In this document: positions 5,983 through 11,246 of the stretch, piece by piece | Position numbering within the stretch: the first letter of the stretch is position 1 | Layout: each line of letters opens with the position of its first letter | Assembly: GCA_965653225.1 (NCBI GenBank) | Contig: CBFGZI010000121.1 | Span: 1-11,246 of the forward strand | DNA from: JALZDI01 sp965653225 | Lineage (GTDB): Bacteria; Actinomycetota; Actinomycetes; Propionibacteriales; Nocardioidaceae | Direction: 5' to 3' | Length of the DNA stretch: 11,246 bases | The notes under the pieces: model-generated | Databases searched by the model: none | Seen by the model: the letters and a program-made list of their open reading frames with translations, nothing else | What the model was told of the DNA's origin: nothing | Made by a program: the position numbers and the translations under genes

Positions 5983-7224
5983 ATGGCTGACCGCCCCAGG
6001 AACCCCGACGACCGCGGATACGGCTGGCTGTACGGGGAGAACGAGGACGCCGAGGCGACGCAACGGGTGCCCACGTCGCGCCGTCCCCGTGACCGCTACG
6101 GGGCCCCGGGCCCGCGTCGCGACGACGCCGACCCGACCCGCGTGATGCCGGTGCGAGGGCGGTCGGAGCGACCCGGTCCGCCGCGTCGCCCGCGTCCGAC
6201 CGGCCCGCCGCCTCCTCCCCCGCCCCGCGGCATGCGGCCGGGCGGCGGAGGTCGCCGTTCGCGCACGCGGCCTCGCTGGGGACGCATCATCCTGCTGGTG
6301 CTGCTGGTGTGGCTGCTTTTCCTTGTCGTGGTGCCGGTGTGGGCGATGTCGACCATCGACAAGGTCAACGCCGAGCCCAGCGGCGACCGCCCGGACAACA
6401 CGCTGGGCTCGATCTACCTGCTGGTCGGCTCCGACAGCCGTGAGGGCCTGACCGCCAAGGAGCGCAAGAAGCTGCACACGGGCAACGCCGAGGGCGAGCG
6501 CACCGACACCATCCTGCTGCTGTACTCGCCGCCGTTCGGCGGCAAGACGCTGCTGATCAGCATCCCGCGCGACTCGATCGTCGACATTCCCGGCGTCGGC
6601 GAGACCAAGATCAACGCCGCCTACTCCTACGGCGGGCCGAAGCTGCTCGTCCGCACCCTCGAGAACGAGACGGGCCTGTACATCGACAACTACGTCGAGA
6701 TCGGCCTCGGCGGGTTCGTCAACCTCGTCGACGCCGTCAACGGTGTGCAGATCTGCCCGAAACAGGCGATGAACGACGACCTGGCCGGACTGCACATCAA
6801 GGCGGGCTGCCAGCATGCCGACGGCGCGACCGCGCTGGCGTACGCACGTTCGCGGCACACCTACGCCACCGGCGACATCGGCCGCGGCGAGGCGCAGCGC
6901 GCGGTGATCGGTCAGGTCGCGCACGAGGCCGCGTCCCCGTGGTCGGTGATCAACCCGTTCCGGTACTGGTCGCTGAACTTCGCCGGCGCCGACGCCCTGA
7001 CGGTCGGGGACAACGTCGGCCCCATCGACATGGCCCGGTTCGCCTGGGCCGTGCGCAAGGTCAGCGGCAAGAGCAGCGACGGCAAGAGCTGCACGGTTCC
7101 GCTCGCCGACCTGTCGGTCCACTGGGACACAGACCGCGCGAAGGCGCTGTTCCACAAGATCCAGGAAGGCGACACCGACCACATCAGCAAGAGGCTGTGC
7201 AGCAAGACGGGGCTCAACTACTAG
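5983..7224 (+). CDS. LytR-CpsA-Psr (LCP) family protein, single-pass form
   Basis: A second LCP phosphotransferase, divergent from the first, predicted to ligate an undecaprenyl/decaprenyl-linked glycan to peptidoglycan in the periplasm-like space. Of its 413 residues, 1-101 are cytoplasmic, starting with a GYGWLYGEN motif that I recall in other actinobacterial LCP proteins, then Arg/Pro-rich with seven prolines in a row (75-81). One membrane helix spans about 102-121. The LCP domain (about 143-310) shows IYLLVGSDSR (144-153), GERTDTILLL (171-180), SIPRDS (193-198), YVEIGLGGFVNLVDAVNGV and YARSRHTYATGDIGRGEAQR (287-306). The usual Arg before the conserved Gln is Ala304. Cysteines 258/276 and 370/406 could form external disulfides. 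No LytR_C domain is evident. Its position relative to purE-purK and gtrA recalls M. tuberculosis Rv3267, but orthology to that protein rather than another LCP is not settled here. Confidence 0.92.
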   Translation: MADRPRNPDDRGYGWLYGENEDAEATQRVPTSRRPRDRYGAPGPRRDDADPTRVMPVRGRSERPGPPRRPRPTGPPPPPPPRGMRPGGGGRRSRTRPRWGRIILLVLLVWLLFLVVVPVWAMSTIDKVNAEPSGDRPDNTLGSIYLLVGSDSREGLTAKERKKLHTGNAEGERTDTILLLYSPPFGGKTLLISIPRDSIVDIPGVGETKINAAYSYGGPKLLVRTLENETGLYIDNYVEIGLGGFVNLVDAVNGVQICPKQAMNDDLAGLHIKAGCQHADGATALAYARSRHTYATGDIGRGEAQRAVIGQVAHEAASPWSVINPFRYWSLNFAGADALTVGDNVGPIDMARFAWAVRKVSGKSSDGKSCTVPLADLSVHWDTDRAKALFHKIQEGDTDHISKRLCSKTGLNY

Positions 7225-7273
7225 CGTGAGAGCTACGTGCGGAGCCACAGAACCGGACGGAAGATCCTCGTAG

Positions 7274-7702
7274 ATGAGCTCAGCGAACCCCTGGCAGGAC
7301 CCGGACACGATCCGCTGGATCCTGGCCGAGTGCGAGACCTGGGCCGTCGTCGGACTGGGCGACAACCCCTTCCGCGACGCGCACCGGGTGGCGCACTTCC
7401 TGCAGCAGCACGGCAAGCGGATCGTGCCGGTGCACCCCAACGCCGACACGGTGCTGGGCGAGAAGGGCTACGCCGAGCTCGGCGACATCCCGTTCGAGGT
7501 CGACTGCGTCGACGTGTTCCGCCGCGCCGAGGCCGCCGGCGAGTTCGCCGACCGGGCGGTCGACATCGGCGCGAAGGCCGTGTGGTTCCAGCTCGGAGTG
7601 ATCGACCAGGCGGCTTACGCGCGCACCGTCGAGGCGGGCCTGGAGATGGCCATGGACTGCTGTCCGGTCATCGAGTGGCCCATGTATGGTCCGCCGGCGT
7701 GA
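7274..7702 (+). CDS. CoA-binding domain protein (YccU/CoA_binding_2 type)
   Basis: A compact 142-residue Rossmann-like protein of the succinyl-CoA-synthetase-alpha CoA-binding type, probably cytoplasmic. Signatures: WAVVGLGDNP (23-32) at the nucleotide loop, RIVPVHPN (49-56), LGEKGYAELGDIP (61-73), VDCVDVFRR (76-84), KAVWFQLGV (101-109) and a C-terminal MDCCPVIEW (127-135), where family members usually have MD(R)C. CoA binding is known for the family, but the physiological role of these stand-alone proteins is poorly defined. It begins 49 nt after the LCP gene on the same strand, with only a weak GGAAG before it, so it may be co-transcribed. Its stop overlaps the sulfotransferase start (GTGA), tying its translation to that gene. 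Confidence 0.88.
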   Translation: MSSANPWQDPDTIRWILAECETWAVVGLGDNPFRDAHRVAHFLQQHGKRIVPVHPNADTVLGEKGYAELGDIPFEVDCVDVFRRAEAAGEFADRAVDIGAKAVWFQLGVIDQAAYARTVEAGLEMAMDCCPVIEWPMYGPPA

Positions 7703-8934
7703 GCGAGAACGGGAGGTCCGCACGCCGGGTCGTGCTGCACGTGGGCATGCACAAGACCGGCACCACGTACCTGCAGAACCTGCTGCGGCAGAACCGCCGC
7801 CGGCTCGCGCGCCGGGCCGGCGTCTACGTGCCACCGGGCGCGCGCAAGACCGTGTTCGCCTCGCTCGACCTGATCCCCTGGGACAGCGCGCTCGGCCGTG
7901 ACCGCCGCGTCGCGGGTGCCTGGGACCGGCTGGCCGCCGAGGTCAACGACTGCGGGCTGCCGACCGCGGTGGTGTCGGAGGAGCGCCTCGACGTGGCGAA
8001 CCCGCGGCAGGCCAAGCGGGCGGTCGCCGCCTTCGGCGACGCGGACGTGCAGGTGGTGGTCACGGTCCGCGACCTCGCCCGGGTGGCGGTGTCGTCCTGG
8101 CAGGAGAACGTCAAGAACGGCGGCACCTGGACGCTGCAGGAGTTCCTCGACCGGCTGCAGGACCCCGACGCCGCGGCAACGCCGCCGGCCCGGGGGTTCT
8201 GGCTGCACGAGGACGTCACCGCGGTGCTGCGGACATGGTCGAACGCCGTGCCGGTGGAGGACATCCACGTGGTCACGGTGCCGCCACCCGGGTCGCCCCC
8301 GGAGCTGCTGACCTCCCGCTTCGGGTCGGTCGTGGGCTTCGGCATCGACGACGTGCCGGAGCCGCCGACCTGGAACAACGCCAACGTGGGCGTGGTCGGA
8401 TCCGAGCTGCTGCGCCGGCTCAACCTGCAGATGGACGGGGCGCTCGACAAGAGCACCTACAAGCGCGCGGTGTCCGCACCGGTGGTGCGGCGGCTGTCGG
8501 CGCTGCCCGACCGCGCCCTGCCGGCACTCGACGAGGTGCAGCGGAAATGGGCGGCGGAGACGTCGGCGCGGTTCGCCGAGGAGATCCGCGAGCGCGGCTA
8601 CCGGGTGGTCGGCGACCTCGACGACCTGCTCCCGCAGGCGCCGAGCGCCGAGTCAGCGGCGGAGGCCGCGGAGCAGGAACCGGACGTCACGCTGCTCGAC
8701 GCCGCACTCGAGGCGCTCGCCGAGCTCGCTACCCGGCAGGGCGAGTCGGTGTCCAGGGCCGACCGCGCACGCGCCGACGCCAGCGACGACGTCGCCGGAG
8801 GCTGGTCGCGGGCCCGCAACCACCTGCGGTCGCGGGGCTTCGCGGTCACCCGCGGGCTCGCCGACGCGGTCGGCCGCACCGGGCCGGGCCGCCGGCTGGG
8901 CGCGGCGTACCTGCGCCGGCGCGCCGGCCGCTGA
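7699..8934 (+). CDS. Sulfotransferase family protein (PAPS-type P-loop fold) with C-terminal extension
   Basis: Predicted to transfer a sulfonate group from PAPS to an unknown acceptor. The 5'-phosphosulfate loop is clear: VVLHVGMHKTGTTYLQNLL (11-29), matching the H(I/V)G..KTGTT.LQ pattern of bacterial sulfotransferases. VSEERL (92-97) follows, then VTVRDLARVAVSSWQENVKNG (121-141) with the Arg and Ser of the 3'-phosphate-binding motif. The catalytic core probably ends near residue 312. Beyond it lie an Ala/Glu-rich linker (313-330) and an Arg-rich amphipathic tail (about 350-411) with no recognisable domain and no membrane helix. The 411 residues start at GTG 7699, which overlaps the stop of the CoA-binding gene; the frame stays open upstream to 7237 but those codons lie across that gene. 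There is no signal peptide, so it acts in the cytoplasm, perhaps on an envelope precursor (inferred from neighbours). Confidence 0.8.
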   Translation: MSENGRSARRVVLHVGMHKTGTTYLQNLLRQNRRRLARRAGVYVPPGARKTVFASLDLIPWDSALGRDRRVAGAWDRLAAEVNDCGLPTAVVSEERLDVANPRQAKRAVAAFGDADVQVVVTVRDLARVAVSSWQENVKNGGTWTLQEFLDRLQDPDAAATPPARGFWLHEDVTAVLRTWSNAVPVEDIHVVTVPPPGSPPELLTSRFGSVVGFGIDDVPEPPTWNNANVGVVGSELLRRLNLQMDGALDKSTYKRAVSAPVVRRLSALPDRALPALDEVQRKWAAETSARFAEEIRERGYRVVGDLDDLLPQAPSAESAAEAAEQEPDVTLLDAALEALAELATRQGESVSRADRARADASDDVAGGWSRARNHLRSRGFAVTRGLADAVGRTGPGRRLGAAYLRRRAGR

Positions 8935-8962
8935 GACGGCGGCTCTGCATACCGACCAGGTG

Positions 8963-8986
8963 GCCGGACCCTGCACGAGGTCCGGC
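8963..8986. terminator. GC-rich hairpin between convergent genes
   Basis: GCCGGACC (8963-8970), an 8-nt loop, and GGTCCGGC (8979-8986) make a perfect 8-bp stem. It lies between the sulfotransferase stop (8934) and the purE stop (8989-8991, read on the minus strand), where a shared bidirectional terminator is expected. There is no T-run on either side, as is usual for high-GC actinobacteria, so function is inferred from stem and placement. Confidence 0.55.
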
Positions 8987-8988
8987 GC

Positions 8989-9543
8989 TCAGCGCCCGAA
9001 ACCGACCCGCGGCCGGCCTTGCCCCGACGCGGCGTCGCGCACGCTGGCCCCCTTGGCCCGGGCCTTGTCTCCGAGCTCGCGCTGGAAGTCGAGCATCGCG
9101 CCGCGCAGCCGCTCGTCGGAGGCGGCGAGGATGCGCACCGCGAGCAGCCCGGCGTTGCGGGCGTTGCCGACCGCGACGGTGGCGACCGGCACGCCTGCGG
9201 GCATCTGCACGATCGACAGCAGGGAGTCCAGACCGTCGAGGTAGCGCAGCGCGACCGGTACGCCGATGACCGGCAGCGGCGTCACGGCGGCGAGCATCCC
9301 GGGCAGGTGGGCGGCCCCGCCGGCACCGGCGACCAGCACCTGCAGGCCGCGGTCGGCGGCCGAGCGGCCGTAGTCGAGCATCTCCTGCGGCATCCGGTGG
9401 GCCGAGACCACGTCGGCCTCGTACGGCACCTCGAACTCCTGCAGCGCCTTCGCGGCCTCCTGCATCGTCGGCCAGTCGGAGTCGGAGCCCATCACGATGC
9501 CCACCCGGGCGGCGTCGCCGGTGCTCGCCTGCGGCTCGCTCAT
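8989..9543 (-). CDS. purE: N5-carboxyaminoimidazole ribonucleotide mutase (class I PurE)
   Basis: Converts N5-CAIR, made by PurK, into CAIR in the sixth step region of de novo purine synthesis; cytoplasmic, normally an octamer. The 184-residue protein has all class I marks: VGIVMGSDSDWPTM (14-27), VVSAHRMP (45-52) with the catalytic His, AGAGGAAHLPGMLAA (72-86), PVIGVPV (91-97) and LDGLDSLLSIVQMPAGVPVATVAVG (102-126). The loop before LDGLDS reads ALRY in place of the more usual QSKA-type residues. A short Gly/Arg-rich tail (about 168-184) is extra. ATG 9543 overlaps the purK stop (ATGA) and has a strong GAGGAGGAG upstream within purK. The pairing with PurK shows that the two-step bacterial route is used. 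Confidence 0.97.
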   Translation of the reverse strand: MSEPQASTGDAARVGIVMGSDSDWPTMQEAAKALQEFEVPYEADVVSAHRMPQEMLDYGRSAADRGLQVLVAGAGGAAHLPGMLAAVTPLPVIGVPVALRYLDGLDSLLSIVQMPAGVPVATVAVGNARNAGLLAVRILAASDERLRGAMLDFQRELGDKARAKGASVRDAASGQGRPRVGFGR

Positions 9544-10697
9544 CGCTGCTGCTCCTCCTCAGGGTCCTCGCCGGCGTGGAACCAGGCGGCGGCGTGCCGG
9601 GCGCGTTCGCGTGCGTCGTCGAGGTCGTCGCCGTAGGCGGTGACGTGCCCCACCTTGCGTCCGGGCCGCACCTCCTTGCCGTACAGGTGCACCCGCAGGG
9701 CGGGGTCGCGGGCGAACACGTGCGGGTAGCCGTCGTAGAGCTCGCCGACCTCACCGCCGAGGATGTTGACCATCACCGTCCACCGCGCCCGGGCCGCGGG
9801 CGACCCCAGCGGCAGGTCGAGCACGGCGCGCAGGTGGTTCTCGAACTGCGACGTCACCGCGCCGTCGATGGACCAGTGGCCGCTGTTGTGCGGCCGCATC
9901 GCCAGCTCGTTGACCAGCACCCGGCCGTCACGGGTCTCGAACAGCTCGACCGCCATCACCCCGACCACGCCGAGGTCGCCGACGATCCGCAGCGCGATGT
10001 CCTGCGCCTGCGCGGACAGGTCCTCGGACAGGCCCGGCGCGGGGGCGATGACCTCGGTGCAGATGCCGTCGACCTGCACCGACTCCACGGTGGGGTAGAC
10101 GGCGCACTGCCCGGAGGGCGAGCGGGCGACCATGACGGCCAGCTCGCGGCGGAAGTCGACGTGCTCCTCGGCGAGCAGCTCGACGCCGGAGCCGAGCACC
10201 GGCCCGGCCTCGTCGGCCGACGACACGACCCACACGCCCTTGCCGTCGTAGCCGCCGCGGGCCGCCTTCAGCACCACCGGGAAGCCGCCGACGTCGGCGG
10301 CGAACTGCTCGATCTCGGCCGCGTCGGCGACCCGCCGGTGGCGCGGGGCGGGGATGTCGAGCTTGTCGAGCCTGGCGCGCATCACGGCCTTGTCCTGGGC
10401 GTGCACCAGCGCGTCGGGGCCGGGGCGGCAGGCGACTCCCTCCGCCTCCAGCGTGTGCAGGTGCTCGGTGGGCACGTGCTCGTGGTCGAACGTCATCACC
10501 GCGCAGCCCTCGGCCACCCGGCGCAGCGTGTCGAGGTCGCGGTAGTCGCCGACGGTCGTGTCCGCGACCACCTGGGCGGCCGAGACGGCGGGCCCCTCGG
10601 CCAGCAGCCGCAGGGGCACGCCCAGCGCGATCGCGGCCTGCTGGGTCATCCGGGCCAGCTGACCGCCGCCGACCACTGCCACCACCGGTGTCGTCAC
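9540..10697 (-). CDS. purK: N5-carboxyaminoimidazole ribonucleotide synthase (ATP-grasp)
   Basis: ATP- and bicarbonate-dependent carboxylation of AIR to N5-CAIR, the substrate of PurE encoded next to it. The 385-residue protein has an N-terminal pre-ATP-grasp domain with VVGGGQLARM (8-17), VGDYRD (49-54) and TFDHEHVP (69-76). The ATP-grasp core shows QDKAVMR (101-107), FPVVLKAARGGYDGKGVWVV (139-158), EEHVDFRRELAVMVAR (177-192) and metal-ligand VELFE ... LVNELAMRPHNSGHWSIDG (250-279). A small C-terminal domain carries VHLYGKEVRPGRKVGHV. The GTG start at 10697 has no clear SD; a TAGTCT box six bases upstream suggests a leaderless transcript. The purK-purE order followed by a divergent GtrA gene matches M. 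tuberculosis Rv3276c-Rv3275c/Rv3277. Confidence 0.97.
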   Translation of the reverse strand: MTTPVVAVVGGGQLARMTQQAAIALGVPLRLLAEGPAVSAAQVVADTTVGDYRDLDTLRRVAEGCAVMTFDHEHVPTEHLHTLEAEGVACRPGPDALVHAQDKAVMRARLDKLDIPAPRHRRVADAAEIEQFAADVGGFPVVLKAARGGYDGKGVWVVSSADEAGPVLGSGVELLAEEHVDFRRELAVMVARSPSGQCAVYPTVESVQVDGICTEVIAPAPGLSEDLSAQAQDIALRIVGDLGVVGVMAVELFETRDGRVLVNELAMRPHNSGHWSIDGAVTSQFENHLRAVLDLPLGSPAARARWTVMVNILGGEVGELYDGYPHVFARDPALRVHLYGKEVRPGRKVGHVTAYGDDLDDARERARHAAAWFHAGEDPEEEQQR

Positions 10698-10703
10698 GCG
10701 GCG

Positions 10704-10709
10704 AGACTA
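10704..10709 (-). promoter_or_regulatory. Candidate leaderless -10 box of purK-purE
   Basis: TAGTCT on the minus strand, 6 nt before the purK GTG. The spacing puts the transcription start on or next to the start codon, consistent with the missing Shine-Dalgarno. No convincing -35 hexamer is seen 16-19 nt upstream. Confidence 0.35.
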
Positions 10710-10724
10710 CTCAGCACCAGCGAC

Positions 10725-10730
10725 TAGGCT
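10725..10730 (+). promoter_or_regulatory. Candidate -10 box of the gtrA-family gene
   Basis: TAGGCT, the same hexamer as before the galactan operon, would start transcription near 10737 with a leader of about 31 nt to GTG 10768. It is only 15 nt from the divergent purK box, so the two promoters would share control DNA. No clear -35 element is seen. Confidence 0.35.
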
Positions 10731-10767
10731 GCGGCCAGTCCCTGTCCTCGTCTCAGTCCGGTGGTCT

Positions 10768-11244
10768 GTGTCTACGAGCCCTTCCTCCTCGCTGATGGAG
10801 CGCAGCCGCAGGCTGGTCGAGGAGATGCTCAAGTTCGGCGTTGTCGGCGCGGTCGCCTACGTCGTCGACGTGGCCGTCTTCAACGCCCTGCGCTACGACG
10901 GTGAGCTCTGGTCCGGGCCGCTGTCGCACAAGCCCATCACCTCGAAGGTGATCTCGGTGCTGGTCGCGACGGCGGTCACCTACGTCGGCAACCGGGCGTG
11001 GACGTGGCGCGACCGGCCGCGGCGCAGCGTGCGACGGCAGCTCGTGCTGTTCCTGATCCTCAACGGCGTCGGGATGGTGATCGCCGTGGCCTGCCTGGCG
11101 GTGTCGCACTACCTGATGGGCTACACCAGCGCGCTGGCCGACAACATCTCGGCCAACGGGGTCGGGCTGGTGCTCGGCACCGTGTTCCGGTTCTGGGCGT
11201 ACCGCCGTTGGGTGTTCCCGGAGACGGTGTCCGACCGCGGCTGA
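10768..11244 (+). CDS. GtrA family membrane protein
   Basis: A 158-residue integral membrane protein with four predicted helices (about 22-41, 58-79, 92-115, 131-147), the layout of the GtrA/DPMS family. Conserved features seen: LKFGVVGAVAYVVDVAVFN in helix 1, TAVTYVGNRAWTWRDR at the end of helix 2 (the family's N(R/K)xWTF-type motif), FLILNGVGMVI in helix 3 and GLVLGTVFRFWAYRRWVF in helix 4. Family members are linked to translocating or handling polyprenyl-phosphate sugars or to recruiting glycosyltransferases; the M. tuberculosis relatives are Rv3277, next to purK, and Rv3789 in the arabinogalactan locus. The exact substrate is unknown. GTG 10768 was chosen; ATG 10795, nine codons later, also leaves helix 1 intact. 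It is complete, ending two bases before the window edge. Confidence 0.9.
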   Translation: MSTSPSSSLMERSRRLVEEMLKFGVVGAVAYVVDVAVFNALRYDGELWSGPLSHKPITSKVISVLVATAVTYVGNRAWTWRDRPRRSVRRQLVLFLILNGVGMVIAVACLAVSHYLMGYTSALADNISANGVGLVLGTVFRFWAYRRWVFPETVSDRG

Positions 11245-11246
11245 CG

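Noticed and set aside
6178..6250. CCG/CCC-rich tract suspected as a regulatory repeat
   Set aside because: It simply encodes the proline run and Arg/Gly-rich cytoplasmic region of the second LCP protein; no regular unit length.
5743..7449. 568-codon minus-strand frame across the second LCP gene and part of the CoA-binding gene
   Set aside because: Spans two genes on the other strand and has no recognisable motif.
7237..7698. Possible N-terminal extension of the sulfotransferase
   Set aside because: The frame is open but lies across the CoA-binding gene, is Arg/Gly-rich and lacks a start signal; GTG 7699 begins just before the sulfotransferase signature.
9576..10727. 383-codon plus-strand frame opposite purK
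   Set aside because: Shadow frame; PurK on the minus strand is complete with all ATP-grasp motifs.
1..11246. Search for CRISPR arrays, tRNA/rRNA genes, insertion sequences, toxin-antitoxin or phage-defence genes
   Set aside because: No spaced direct repeats, no transposase or nuclease motifs, and no tRNA-like TTCGA cloverleaf context could be supported; the window is a housekeeping envelope and purine region.

Overview
The window is very GC-rich (roughly 70% by eye), densely coded, uses GTG starts and 4-bp start/stop overlaps freely, and carries the galactofuran genes of an arabinogalactan cell wall. This points to an actinobacterium of the mycolata/Pseudonocardiales kind. The exact genus is inference; Pseudonocardia or a relative would fit. 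No tRNA, rRNA, insertion sequence, CRISPR array or phage gene is visible, and no gene-free stretch exceeds 300 bases.

Left part (1-5857, all on the minus strand, so transcribed right to left). A multi-spanning LytR-CpsA-Psr (LCP) ligase is followed by a GT2 glycosyltransferase of galactofuranosyltransferase type (GlfT1-like), UDP-galactopyranose mutase (glf), the bifunctional polymerising galactofuranosyltransferase GlfT2, and the first 30 codons of what is probably the ABC-2 permease (Wzm type) that exports the lipid-linked galactan. The expected flow is: Glf makes UDP-Galf, the GlfT enzymes build the galactan on a decaprenyl-diphosphate linker, the ABC transporter moves it across the membrane, and an LCP enzyme attaches the finished polymer to peptidoglycan. 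A credible promoter (TTCACA, 19 nt, TAGGCT) lies before the GlfT1-like gene.

Middle (5858-7224). A short divergent intergenic region separates the first LCP gene from a second, single-pass LCP gene on the plus strand, which has a -10 box placed for a leaderless transcript.

Right part. On the plus strand, a small CoA-binding-domain protein overlaps by 4 bp a PAPS-type sulfotransferase with an unusual C-terminal tail. A GC-rich hairpin separates this from the convergent purK-purE pair (minus strand, purine biosynthesis). A GtrA-family membrane protein is divergent from purK. The combination LCP / purE-purK / GtrA recalls the M. tuberculosis Rv3267 ... Rv3275c-Rv3276c-Rv3277 region. Here it sits next to the galactan genes, which in M. 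tuberculosis lie elsewhere (Rv3781-3783 and Rv3808c-3809c).

Most of the window is recognisable. The less explained items are the CoA-binding/sulfotransferase couple, two very short reading frames with strong ribosome-binding sites bracketing the galactan genes, a 9-bp coding minisatellite in the first LCP gene, and a GlfT1-position enzyme whose active-site motif looks like GlfT2.
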